Below are positions 53,771-62,504 of a DNA stretch of 64,000 nucleotides, one piece after another. The stretch's first letter is position 1. Each line of letters opens with the position of its first letter. The translations under genes were made by a program, and so were the position numbers. A model generated the notes under the pieces. It was not told where the DNA came from and did no database searches. It worked only from the letters and a program-made list of their open reading frames with translations. The stretch is from an uncultured Saprospiraceae bacterium (GTDB taxonomy: Bacteria; Bacteroidota; Bacteroidia; Chitinophagales; Saprospiraceae): NCBI GenBank assembly GCA_938041325.1, contig CALIAG010000184.1, forward strand, positions 20,689 through 84,688, given 5' to 3'.

Positions 53771-54967
53771 TTAAATAATCCCAAGATTTCTGAAGCCCTT
53801 TCCTAGTATTGCGTTTGAGTTAGCGCCCAACCAATCTTCTAAAATGTTTGCATAGATTTTTCTAAAATCAATATCGTAAATCAAATCTCCATTTTCTAAA
53901 TTACTTAGATTCGGTCCTTCATTATAAAACCCTGCTTTTTTGAGTTTACCTCCAATTAGGTGTACGTTATTGGCTGCTCCATGATCTGTTCCATGATTTC
54001 CATTCTGCTTAACCCTTCTTCCAAATTCAGAAAAAGTCATGACCAAAGTATCTTCGAAAAGATTATTTTGTTTTAAATCTTTTGTGAATGCTGCCATTGC
54101 TTCAGCGTATTGCTTTAATAATTTTGCTTGCCTCTTTTTTTGGCCAACATGTGTGTCAAAACCTCCATGATTGACATAGTAAATTTTGGTGTCAGCATCC
54201 GCGGTGATCAACTTTGCGACTCTTCTCAGTTTGTTTGAAATTTGAGAAGATGGATAATTAACGGTTGACCTATGTGTTTTGTATTTTTCCGCTAAGTAGT
54301 CTGCGGAAGATTGTGTGTCGGTTAATGTTTTATATAAGTAAGCAACATTTTCTTCATGCTCATGATCGTGGTGATGAGCTATAGTTTTTAGGAATTCATT
54401 CGACGCGGTTCTCTTCAATAAGTTCGGGTCTGCTACAGCAAAGCCACTCCTTTTAGTTCCTTTTAGAGCCATACTCAAATCGTCATCTACTTCAAGAGCA
54501 TGATGTGCGATATCACAACCCAAACAGTTTTGGTCTAAATACCTTCCCAGCCAGCCACTACTCAGGTATTCATCACTGTTACTACCTGTTTGCCAAATAT
54601 CCATTGATCTAAAATGCGATCGGTCTGGATTAGGATAACCAACATTGTTGATAATGCTCATCTCTCCATTATCGTATAAACTTTTTAAAGCTTGCATTGC
54701 AGGATTGAAGCCAAGTCCGTTGTCTAATTGTATGACTTCTTTCTTGGGGATTGCAACAGTCGGTCTTAGTTGATAATAGATGTCATTGTTGAAAGGGACG
54801 ATTGTATTTAATCCATCATTCCCTCCTGAAAATTGAACGACGACAAGGATTTTTCCAGACCTGCTACTCATCAGCGGTGTAGAAAATGCTTTCAAAAAAT
54901 TTGGCAACATCACACTCGTTGAAGCCAAAGCAGAACCCTTTATAAAATTTCTTCTTGATCTTTTCAT
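53771..54967 (-). CDS. DUF1501 family protein, Tat-exported
   Basis: About 398 residues from ATG 54967 (MKRSRRNFIKGSALAS), which opens a textbook twin-arginine signal (SRRNFIKG). A TTG extension to 54985 would overlap the upstream stop. The family blocks are VVQFSGGNDGLNTIVPF, DRSHFRSMDIWQTGS, VNHGGFDTHVGQ, TFSEFGRRV and GTDHGAANNV. Unlike the paralogue at 1144-2706 it has no T9SS tail and ends just after LGKGFRNLGII, so it probably stays in the periplasm. It includes a His-rich patch (HHHDHEHEE) that may bind metal. Preceded 11 bp upstream by the DUF1800 gene. Confidence 0.92.
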   Translation of the reverse strand: MKRSRRNFIKGSALASTSVMLPNFLKAFSTPLMSSRSGKILVVVQFSGGNDGLNTIVPFNNDIYYQLRPTVAIPKKEVIQLDNGLGFNPAMQALKSLYDNGEMSIINNVGYPNPDRSHFRSMDIWQTGSNSDEYLSSGWLGRYLDQNCLGCDIAHHALEVDDDLSMALKGTKRSGFAVADPNLLKRTASNEFLKTIAHHHDHEHEENVAYLYKTLTDTQSSADYLAEKYKTHRSTVNYPSSQISNKLRRVAKLITADADTKIYYVNHGGFDTHVGQKKRQAKLLKQYAEAMAAFTKDLKQNNLFEDTLVMTFSEFGRRVKQNGNHGTDHGAANNVHLIGGKLKKAGFYNEGPNLSNLENGDLIYDIDFRKIYANILEDWLGANSNAILGKGFRNLGII

Positions 54968-54978
54968 GTGATTTAATT

Positions 54979-56367
54979 TTAGCAAAGTTGGTATTCAGGA
55001 AGAGTAAGTAATCTCATCGTTAAAATTTTAATGAAGTCCTCTTGATTGCTTTTAATTAAAAAAGGTTGCATCATTTCTCTTGCCAAATTTATTTTGGGTG
55101 AAATGAAAAAGTCAGATAATGTTTTCGTGATATTCTCGTAAGAATCTATCCCGCAATATTTAATTAAAGGGTCGAAATCAATTGTTGCATCAATTTTTTT
55201 TATGTTTTTTATTTTCCCTTTTGTTTCTAATTCATTTTTTAATTCTAATGAAACATCGGTCGCAAGATAGATGTAATTGGCTAAGTTCAATCGAGTCATA
55301 AGCGTCGAATTGTCAATCCATGCTTTTCCTCCTTCCCAGCCTGCGACATTGGGCGGAACAAATAAAACTTGACCCAATGCTTTTTGAATTAGGGCGATAG
55401 TTTTAGGATTGTTAAACTTAATATTTAGTCCACGGATCAATCCTGCGATAAGTTCAACTGGAGATTTTATTCTCACACCAATATTTTTAGAATCATAAAA
55501 CCAATCACTTTCAAAAATACTCCGCATCAATGTTGAAATGTCATAATTAGAGTTGTAAAAAATATCGGACAATTGGTTCACATGCTTTTCATCAACTTTT
55601 TCATTTACAAAAAATCGGTATGCCTTCCTGCTGATGAATTGTGCGGTTTCTTTTCTCTCTAAGATTATTTTTAAGATATCATCTCCATCAAAATTCCCTG
55701 TTTTTCCCATGAAGGTTTTTCGGCCAAAATCATGCTGCCGTATTTTGAAGATGTATTCGGCTTTCTTATCACTGGACCATCCTGTAAAAGCACGTGCAGC
55801 TTCCTTTACGTCTTGTTCTTTATAATGCCCTCTACCTATCGTGAAAAGTTCCATTAATTCTCTGGCGAAGTTTTCATTTGGGCTTGATTTTCGATTTTGT
55901 TGATTGTTCAAAAAACGTATCATAGCAACATCTTTTGACATTCCTAAAAGCAAATCGTAGAAATTCCCCAATGCATTTTTTCGAATCGTATTTAATTGCT
56001 TAGCTCCAAGTACAGGTTCTTTGGTTATACATGCAAAGTGTCCATGCCAGAATAAGCACATTTTTTCGAGAAAAGGACTTTCGTCTGGGCTGGCCATTCT
56101 CTCTACCCAATCTGAACCTTGGTATATCAGTTGAGATTTCGCTTTTTTGTCCAAACGAATTTTCTCTTCCATGCTTAAGTTCTCCATTGTATCTGCCAAA
56201 GAGGTAACCTCTTCTCGCAAAACTATTTTTTGAGCTTGGTAGGCTTTGGTGAAAAGGTCATTAATTGCCTTCTTTTTGGTCCAACTCTTTTTTTGTTGCC
56301 ATTCGGTAGGTGAAAGGCCAAAACCAGCTCTCCAATATATATGTTGAATCATTTTTTCATTTGACAT
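54979..56367 (-). CDS. DUF1800 family protein (complete)
   Basis: A 462-residue protein with MIQHIYWRAGFGLSPTEWQ at its start, CLFWHGHFAC, SSPNENFARELMELFTIG, EAARAFTGW, QFISRKAYRFFVNEK and FVPPNVAGWEGGKAWIDN, which together define DUF1800. No clear signal peptide is visible. It is translated upstream of a DUF1501 gene, like the edge-truncated gene at 1-1088. The function is unknown; the fixed pairing suggests the two proteins work together. Confidence 0.92.
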   Translation of the reverse strand: MSNEKMIQHIYWRAGFGLSPTEWQQKKSWTKKKAINDLFTKAYQAQKIVLREEVTSLADTMENLSMEEKIRLDKKAKSQLIYQGSDWVERMASPDESPFLEKMCLFWHGHFACITKEPVLGAKQLNTIRKNALGNFYDLLLGMSKDVAMIRFLNNQQNRKSSPNENFARELMELFTIGRGHYKEQDVKEAARAFTGWSSDKKAEYIFKIRQHDFGRKTFMGKTGNFDGDDILKIILERKETAQFISRKAYRFFVNEKVDEKHVNQLSDIFYNSNYDISTLMRSIFESDWFYDSKNIGVRIKSPVELIAGLIRGLNIKFNNPKTIALIQKALGQVLFVPPNVAGWEGGKAWIDNSTLMTRLNLANYIYLATDVSLELKNELETKGKIKNIKKIDATIDFDPLIKYCGIDSYENITKTLSDFFISPKINLAREMMQPFLIKSNQEDFIKILTMRLLTLPEYQLC

Positions 56368-56491
56368 GAAATTCAGTTTTTCTATTTGGACTTTCCAATT
56401 TAAAAGAGGTTTAATTGATTCTATGGGTTAACAGAATTGTAACATTCAAAACAACTTAATTATTTCAAGTGCATCAAATTTGTAAATAGAT

Positions 56492-56499
56492 TACTTTTG
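56492..56499 (+). promoter_or_regulatory. predicted -7 box for the TPR lipoprotein gene
   Basis: TACTTTTG matches TAnnTTTG, 12 bp before the ATG at 56512, implying a leader of fewer than 10 nt. A TTTG at 56479-56482 is too close to be the -33 element. Confidence 0.4.
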
Positions 56500-56511
56500 T
56501 GATAAAAAAGT

Positions 56512-57063
56512 ATGAGACTGATATTATTATGCCTAATAAGTTCTTCTTTGATTTTCCTGAGTTGTGGTGGTAAATCACAAACCCCATCTCAAGTCCTAAC
56601 TCAAAAAGTAGACAAGGAACAACTATCAAAAGAGATTGATGCCATTACCAATGAATTAAAAGAAGCAAGTACCGCACCGATTGATGTTGAGAAAGGGCAA
56701 TTGTTGATTGATAAAACGAAAATCTATGTCAATACATTTCCGAAAGAGCCTGTTAGTGCGAATTATTTATTTCTTTCTGGGGAGGTTTCAAGAGGGATTG
56801 GAAAATTTGACCAAGCGATTGAGATATTTAGAAAGGTGCATATGAATTACCCTAGGAGTAAAAGAGCTCCTCCTGCTTTGTTCTTACAAGCGTTTACCTA
56901 CGAAAACGATTTAAAAGACATCAAAAAAGCTAAAAAGCTCTATAATGATTTTTTATATAAGTTTGCTGGAGATCCCCTTGAAGAGCAAATTAAGCAGATC
57001 CTAACGGTCATAGACAAAAGTCCTGAAGAATTGATAAAGGAGTTCAAAGCGAAGCAAAAGTGA
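56512..57063 (+). CDS. TPR-containing lipoprotein
   Basis: A 183-residue protein with a signal peptide and lipobox-like cysteine (IFLSCGG, C18). Two to three tetratricopeptide-like helical hairpins follow (about 80-165; GKFDQAIEIFRKVHMNYPRS and DIKKAKKLYNDFLYKFAGD). The general look is of a YbgF/BamD-type scaffold, but length and motifs do not support naming it either. It is probably attached to the inner leaflet of the outer membrane. The next two genes are on the same strand but more than 160 bp away. Confidence 0.82.
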   Translation: MRLILLCLISSSLIFLSCGGKSQTPSQVLTQKVDKEQLSKEIDAITNELKEASTAPIDVEKGQLLIDKTKIYVNTFPKEPVSANYLFLSGEVSRGIGKFDQAIEIFRKVHMNYPRSKRAPPALFLQAFTYENDLKDIKKAKKLYNDFLYKFAGDPLEEQIKQILTVIDKSPEELIKEFKAKQK

Positions 57064-57227
57064 TGAATTTATTTCTTATCCGTCCCTTAGAACGAAACTG
57101 TAGCGTTATAAATCTGTTAAAAAGTTGACCTTTTGCGGCTAATTTCATTGCATGTCGTTAATAGGAGTGCAATAAAATGCGATAAACCTTATCTTTAAAA
57201 GCAAACACGTTATTAAAATAATATCAT

Positions 57228-58391
57228 ATGAAACTGTTTAACCTACTTATTCTTGTTTTTTTGACTGGATTTAATGTCCAGGCGCAAGGAATTGAATTTT
57301 TCCATGGATCGTTCGAAGAAGCCTTGGAAAAGGCAAAAGAAGAGGATAAGATAATATTTGTTGATGCATATACGACTTGGTGCGGCCCATGTAAGAGGAT
57401 GTCAAAAACAGTTTTTACTCAGAAAGAAGTAGGCGAGTTTTATAATGAAAATTTCGTGAATCTTAAAATCGACATGGAAAAGCCTGATGGAAGGAAATTT
57501 CAGGTTAAATACCCCGTCTCTGCCTATCCAACCCTTTATTTTATAGATGCCAACGGAAAAACGGCAATGAAAGTAAAAGGCGCTCGACAAGCTAAGGATT
57601 TTATTGATTTGGGAAGATCTGCATTAGGGAAGATTGACAACAGTGGCGAGTACGCGGAATTATATGAAGGTGGAGATCGAAGTCCAGAATTGATGTACAA
57701 TTATGTAAAAGCATTGAATAAGGCAGGAAAACCGAGCACGAAAATTGCCAATGAATACATCAGTAGTCAGTCTGATTTGACGACCCCTGAAAATTTAAAG
57801 TTTATACTAGAAGCAACAACTGAGGCGGATAGTAGAATTTTTGATTTATTGATTGAGCATAGAGGTAAGATCGAATCAATTGTATCTGCAACAAATGTTG
57901 AAAAGAAAATTCATAGTGCTTGTAAGAAAACAGCTCAAAAAGCAGTAGAATTTGAAATGGAAGATTTATTGGTTGATGCCTCTTCGAAAATGAAAAAGCA
58001 CTGTCCGGTAAAGGCGGAGGAATTTAGTACGAATGAATCTATGCGTTTTTATCATAAAATGGGTGATTCTAAAAAATACTTAAAGACCTGTATGACTTAT
58101 GTCAAAAAGACTGTCAAAGAAGATGCTCAGAAATTAAATGCCGTGGCGATGGATCTCGATGCTAAGTTTAGCTCTGATCCTAAATGCATGGCTTATGCTG
58201 AAAAATTGGCTGCAAAATCGGCATCAAATGGAGGCTTGTTTAATTACTATTATACTTACGCGAACATTTTGAATAAAAATGGCAAGAAATCAGCAGCCTT
58301 AGAAAATGCAACGAAAGCAAAGGAATTGGCGAAAGGAGATAAAAGAGCAGAGATGACTATTGATAAATTAATCCAAAGACTTCAAAGCTAA
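57228..58391 (+). CDS. exported thioredoxin-fold protein, first of a tandem pair
   Basis: A 387-residue protein with a signal peptide (1-20, ending VQAQ). The thioredoxin domain (~22-135) contains W51-C52-G-P-C55 in AYTTWCGPCKRM and cis-proline SAYPTLYF. A ~250-residue helical TPR-like region follows (GDSKKYLKTCMTYVKKTVKE, then NGKKSAALENATKAKELA). Probably a periplasmic disulphide handler with a binding scaffold. The next gene is a clear paralogue, 83 bp downstream. Confidence 0.9.
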   Translation: MKLFNLLILVFLTGFNVQAQGIEFFHGSFEEALEKAKEEDKIIFVDAYTTWCGPCKRMSKTVFTQKEVGEFYNENFVNLKIDMEKPDGRKFQVKYPVSAYPTLYFIDANGKTAMKVKGARQAKDFIDLGRSALGKIDNSGEYAELYEGGDRSPELMYNYVKALNKAGKPSTKIANEYISSQSDLTTPENLKFILEATTEADSRIFDLLIEHRGKIESIVSATNVEKKIHSACKKTAQKAVEFEMEDLLVDASSKMKKHCPVKAEEFSTNESMRFYHKMGDSKKYLKTCMTYVKKTVKEDAQKLNAVAMDLDAKFSSDPKCMAYAEKLAAKSASNGGLFNYYYTYANILNKNGKKSAALENATKAKELAKGDKRAEMTIDKLIQRLQS

Positions 58392-58474
58392 GGGACGGAT
58401 AAAAATTTGATGAATTTATTTCCGTCAAACGACGAATAAAATATAAAACCACAACACCTGATAAATAGAGAGAA

Positions 58475-59647
58475 ATGATAAAATCGATTTCTGCAATTGC
58501 GGCTTTCCTATTCCTAATAGGTGTCGCTCCAGCTTTCGGACAAGGCGGAGTAGCTTTTACAAAAGGATCCTGGTCAGAGATTCAGAAAATGGCTAAGGAA
58601 GAAAACAAAATGATCTTTTTGGATGCCTATACCACTTGGTGTGCTCCTTGTAAGAAGATGGATAAGATGACTTTTCCTGACGAAGAAGTGGGTCGTTTTT
58701 ACAACGAAAATTATCTGAATGTAAAGTTAGATATGGAAAAAGGGGAAGGTCCAGATGTTGCATCGATGTATGGAGTAACGGTTTTTCCTACCTTTTTATT
58801 CATCAATACAAATGGAGAAGTAGTGCATCGAAATGCAGGATATTTTGATCCAACTGAATTTATAACATTAGGTAAGGTGGCTAAAGACCCATCGCAAAGT
58901 CTTTTTGCAATGGATAAGAAATTTATGAATGGCGATCGCGATCCTGAATTTTTACTTCAATATACTCTTGCTCGTTTTAATGTTCGCGACAACAGTCATA
59001 TGGCTGCAGCGGATGCCTACATGGCAACCCAAGAAAGTTGGAACAGTCCAGAAAATTTGGATTTTATTTTCAACTATTTAGTAGATGCGGATTCTAAAAT
59101 GTTTGACCATTTGGTTCAAAACAAGGAATTGTACAATGGGAGATTTGGAAAGCAAAATGTATCGGGTAAAATTCAAGAGTTAATTTATAATAAGATTTAT
59201 GATACCAAGGAAGATTCAAGCTTGGATCAAATCAAACGTTTGTATGTAAGGGCTTATGGAGAAGAGGAAGGCGCAAAAATGGCTTCTCATTTCAAGTTGA
59301 CCTTCTACAGACAAGCAGGAGATCGAGAAAATTATGCTTTATCAGCGATCAATCATTTTAAAAAATATAAAAGCAATGACCCAGAGGAATTGAATGAAGC
59401 GGCATGGACTTTTTACAATGTAATCGAGGATAAAAAGCAACTTAAGACTGCTTCTAAATGGGCCAAAAGATCAATTAAGTTGGATAGCAATTACCACAAC
59501 AATGATACGCTTGCGTCTTTGTTATATAAAATGGGTAAGAATAAAAAAGCTTTATTATCAGCTAAATCTGCTATTGAAATTGCTAAGACAAGAGGAGAGG
59601 ATTTTTCTGCCACCCAAAATCTTATCAACAAAATTAATGGAATGTAA
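58475..59647 (+). CDS. exported thioredoxin-fold protein, second of a tandem pair
   Basis: A 390-residue paralogue of the upstream gene: signal peptide (ending AFGQ), thioredoxin motif C56-A-P-C59 in AYTTWCAPCKKMDKM, cis-proline VTVFPTFLF, then the same helical tail (DRENYALSAINHFKKYKSND, then MGKNKKALLSAKSAIEIA). The CAPC instead of CGPC central dipeptide could shift redox potential. The duplication is old, judging by divergence outside the active-site region. It ends 5 bp from the convergent xthA gene. Confidence 0.9.
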   Translation: MIKSISAIAAFLFLIGVAPAFGQGGVAFTKGSWSEIQKMAKEENKMIFLDAYTTWCAPCKKMDKMTFPDEEVGRFYNENYLNVKLDMEKGEGPDVASMYGVTVFPTFLFINTNGEVVHRNAGYFDPTEFITLGKVAKDPSQSLFAMDKKFMNGDRDPEFLLQYTLARFNVRDNSHMAAADAYMATQESWNSPENLDFIFNYLVDADSKMFDHLVQNKELYNGRFGKQNVSGKIQELIYNKIYDTKEDSSLDQIKRLYVRAYGEEEGAKMASHFKLTFYRQAGDRENYALSAINHFKKYKSNDPEELNEAAWTFYNVIEDKKQLKTASKWAKRSIKLDSNYHNNDTLASLLYKMGKNKKALLSAKSAIEIAKTRGEDFSATQNLINKINGM

Positions 59648-59652
59648 TTCCC

Positions 59653-60417
59653 TTAAATTTTGATTTCCATGTACACCGGACAATGATCCGAATGCTTGGC
59701 ATCACCCATGTGATAAACTTCTTTTATTTGATCTGCAAGGTTGTCTGATACGGATTGGTAATCAATTCTCCATCCTTTGTTGTTGGCTCTTGCATTTGCT
59801 CTATAGCTCCACCAACTGTATTCCGTTTTTTCAGGATTTACATGTCTGAATGAATCCGTAAAACCACTTTTAAACCATTTGGTCATCCATTCCCTTTCTT
59901 CTGGTAAGAAGCCAGATGTCTTTTTATTCCCTTTTGGATTGTGAATGTCGTTCTCTGTATGAGCAACATTATAATCTCCAACAATGATTAATTTTGGTCT
60001 TTCCTTTTTTAGTTTTTTGATCCACTTATGAAAATCAGCTAAGAACTCATATTTGAAATCCTGTCTGATGTCACCTGTAGTTCCGCTAGGGAAGTAACAA
60101 CAGAGAACGGTTACCTCGCCAAAGTCTGCTCTGAGAATACGTCCTTCAGAATCGTATTTCTTGATGCCACATCCCGCTTCAACGAAATCTGGTTTTTGCT
60201 TACTGAAAATAGCGACGCTACTGTATCCTTTTTTTTCTGCAGAATGCCAATTGTGGTGATAGCCCATTGCTTCTAATTCCTCTACAGGAACCTGCTCCTT
60301 ATGTGCTTTGGTTTCTTGAAGGCAAAGAACATCAAAGTCGTTTTCTTTCATCCAATCAAAAAATCCTTTTTTAATCGCAGCTCGTATACCATTGACGTTG
60401 TAAGAAATGATTCTCAT
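59653..60417 (-). CDS. xthA: exodeoxyribonuclease III
   Basis: About 254 residues from ATG 60417 (MRIISYNVNGIRAAIKKGF); the frame extends seven codons further to 60438. AP endonuclease / 3'-5' exonuclease for base-excision repair. The Mg-binding motifs are LQETKA, VGDYNVAH, NNKGWRIDY and the terminal SDHCPV. The family is the ExoA/XthA branch of the endonuclease/exonuclease/phosphatase superfamily. A -7 box 19 bp upstream supports the start at 60417. Confidence 0.95.
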   Translation of the reverse strand: MRIISYNVNGIRAAIKKGFFDWMKENDFDVLCLQETKAHKEQVPVEELEAMGYHHNWHSAEKKGYSSVAIFSKQKPDFVEAGCGIKKYDSEGRILRADFGEVTVLCCYFPSGTTGDIRQDFKYEFLADFHKWIKKLKKERPKLIIVGDYNVAHTENDIHNPKGNKKTSGFLPEEREWMTKWFKSGFTDSFRHVNPEKTEYSWWSYRANARANNKGWRIDYQSVSDNLADQIKEVYHMGDAKHSDHCPVYMEIKI

Positions 60418-60435
60418 GTTTGTTTTTTTGTAAAA

Positions 60436-60443
60436 CAAAAGTA
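60436..60443 (-). promoter_or_regulatory. predicted -7 box for xthA
   Basis: The minus strand reads TACTTTTG, a perfect TAnnTTTG match. The implied start near 60429 gives a leader of about 12 nt and excludes the longer start at 60438. Confidence 0.45.
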
Positions 60444-60476
60444 GAGAAAAAGGTTTTAATAAAAAGGAAAGAAGGA

Positions 60477-61907
60477 TTAATTTCCAATAACAAATTTTTC
60501 AGTCAAGAATGTTTCCAGGTTTTTGTTTTCCAGAATAAGCGCATAGATGCCTGAAGACAGATGAGCAAGATCTAAAGATTTTTGCTCACTTATTTCAGAT
60601 ACAAATTCTCTAAGTAACTGCCCATTGGAGGAATATAACTTTACTGTTGTTCCAGGAACATAAAGCAAATCACTTGATAAGGTAATGTAGTTTTCGGTGG
60701 CTGGATTTGGGCTAAGACTTATATTGTAACTTTCTTTCGGAGCTTCGCATTCTGCGGGGGGAGCGTATGTGAAAACGGTATTTGTTGGATTTCCGGTTAG
60801 ACCTCCAATTGGGGCGGATAAGAGTATAGAATTTTCTGTTTTGACAATTCCATCACAACGATTAGTATAGACTGATTTTAGATTCAAACTTTGCAACACT
60901 TGGTTCCCTTCAACGGTTAGTCGTTCGAAATTACGTTCCGTCAAATATCCATTGGAATCATAACTATAGTCAGATTTTTCAAAGTACGTAGTTACTTCAC
61001 CTGAATTGGAGTTAATACTAGAACTTTGATCTAAGGTTCTTTTCCTTTCTCCCAAAGGAGTAATTTCATATTCTTCTCTTGATAGCTCAAACCATGTGTC
61101 TGTAGCTACTTGGTAAGTTTCTCTTGATTCCAAAGTATAGTCATCTTCTGTATTTTCGTATTCGTATCGGGTTCTTTCTGTTACGTTATTTGAGGTGTTC
61201 AAATTTAAAACTGTTAAAGGCCTACCTTGGCCATCATTTTCATAAGTCTCCTTGCCTTTAAATATCCAGCCTTGATTTCCATTGCTGTTGTAATTTGATT
61301 TTTCGATAAGAAAGCCTCTATCATCATAGCTATAATCACTTTTTTCGTCATAGTTACTTCCTGAATTGATTTTGGTGGTAATATTACACATTTCATCTCT
61401 TTCGAAATATTCATAGCCTATTAACTCAAGCTCTATTTGATCGTTAATTTGTGTAGGTGTAAATCTTTCAATTTCAATCAAGCATTGATTGTCATCATAA
61501 GTGTAAATTCTTTTGGATTGAAGAGAGACAAAATTGTTGTTGTAAGTATCCGTGTAATAATTGTATTCCGAACGCTCATTGAAGTCATTGTAAGTTAAGG
61601 TTATGAATAAGGTAGTATCCAAAGCATCGATTGCCTGATCGAAATCCAAGTGTAAGGAAGAAAGCCAATTATCATTTTTATCCCATGTGTGTTCTTGTCT
61701 GGATGTTTCTTTCCCGTCAATAAAGAATGATTCACGTGTGACCTTACCCGCTTGGTTATAGCTGTATTTCGTTTCAGTTACTTTGACGATTTGTTGGGTA
61801 TCTTGATCTCTCTCTGTTTTCTTTTTAGAAATGAGCAATGGGTCTTGAGCCTGCAATATGACAGAAGACGCAAGTATTAAAATGAGGCAAAGTATTTTGG
61901 ATTTCAT
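60477..61907 (-). CDS. secreted repeat protein with T9SS type A sorting domain
   Basis: A 476-residue protein with a signal peptide (1-20, ending ILQAQ). Residues 45-345 contain about eight RHS/YD-like beta units (KYSYNQAGKVTRES, YTYDDNQCLIEIER, YSYDDRGFLIEKSN, YSYDSNGYLTERN) with a Y-x-Y-D/N-x2-G pattern. The C-terminal ~85 residues (ISLSPNPATENYITL, then LSSGIYALILENKN) are a type A T9SS sorting domain. Probably a surface-exposed protein. Separated by 60 bp from xthA on the same strand. Confidence 0.88.
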   Translation of the reverse strand: MKSKILCLILILASSVILQAQDPLLISKKKTERDQDTQQIVKVTETKYSYNQAGKVTRESFFIDGKETSRQEHTWDKNDNWLSSLHLDFDQAIDALDTTLFITLTYNDFNERSEYNYYTDTYNNNFVSLQSKRIYTYDDNQCLIEIERFTPTQINDQIELELIGYEYFERDEMCNITTKINSGSNYDEKSDYSYDDRGFLIEKSNYNSNGNQGWIFKGKETYENDGQGRPLTVLNLNTSNNVTERTRYEYENTEDDYTLESRETYQVATDTWFELSREEYEITPLGERKRTLDQSSSINSNSGEVTTYFEKSDYSYDSNGYLTERNFERLTVEGNQVLQSLNLKSVYTNRCDGIVKTENSILLSAPIGGLTGNPTNTVFTYAPPAECEAPKESYNISLSPNPATENYITLSSDLLYVPGTTVKLYSSNGQLLREFVSEISEQKSLDLAHLSSGIYALILENKNLETFLTEKFVIGN

Positions 61908-62120
61908 AAAACAAAAATTTAGTACACTTTTATCTAAATATACATTTTTTTCAGAAGATTTTATATTGTTATATTCTTAATGATTGAAGGCTTTTTATTT
62001 TATGATGAGTCTAGCATATGGCTTAGTGAATCGGTGTTAAAAAGCTATTGGTAAAAAAAAGGTAATACTCAGTTCATAAATTTGAAAAAAATATTCATTA
62101 AAATTCAAGTTAGAATTACA

Positions 62121-62290
62121 TCACGCCGCCCAGCCTTCTCGATCCAAACTCCAATACCGAATCGCTTCTTCCAAATGCTCCAAATGAATGTTTTCTGAAA
62201 CGTCTAGATCAACTCTCGTTCTGGCTGCTTTTAATATGTGGCCATAATTATTATGGCCTTTTTGCAGATAACACGTATTCTTTTACCAAC
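62121..62290 (-). pseudogene. remnant of a ComM/YifB (Mg-chelatase-like AAA+) gene, C-terminal end
   Basis: On the minus strand the last ~38 codons before TGA at 62121 read ILKAARTRVDLDVSENI then HLEHLEEAIRYWSLDREGW. This matches the C terminus of ComM/YifB (family pattern ILKVARTIADL-x2-SENI and EHI-EAI-YRSLDRE). Just upstream, LSAKR in another frame fits the preceding family residues, with an insertion or shift at the AGGCCATAATAATTATGGCC palindrome. No other part of the gene (Walker motifs, ATPase core) is present, so this is a decayed 3' fragment. The rest of the 596-bp gap (61908-62504) shows nothing else identifiable. Confidence 0.7.
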
Positions 62291-62504
62291 CTAAACTTTC
62301 GTAAGTAACATCTTGGGCAAAAGCTAACTGTTTAAAGTTATAGTTTTGAAAAAAAAAATCTAAAGATAACATCGCTGCATTTCTTCCAGTATAGGATTGA
62401 ATCTAAAAGTTATAAAATTGCGTCGGCAACAACATATTGTAAAAAAAATAATATTTATGGCATTGATATTGTTTAGGTATTAGTTATCAAAATTTTTCCA
62501 ACTG

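Noticed and set aside
53771..56367. DUF1800/DUF1501 pair as a toxin-antitoxin or defence module
   Set aside because: The pair is widespread, Tat-exported and housekeeping-like in distribution; nothing in the neighbourhood suggests mobility or defence.
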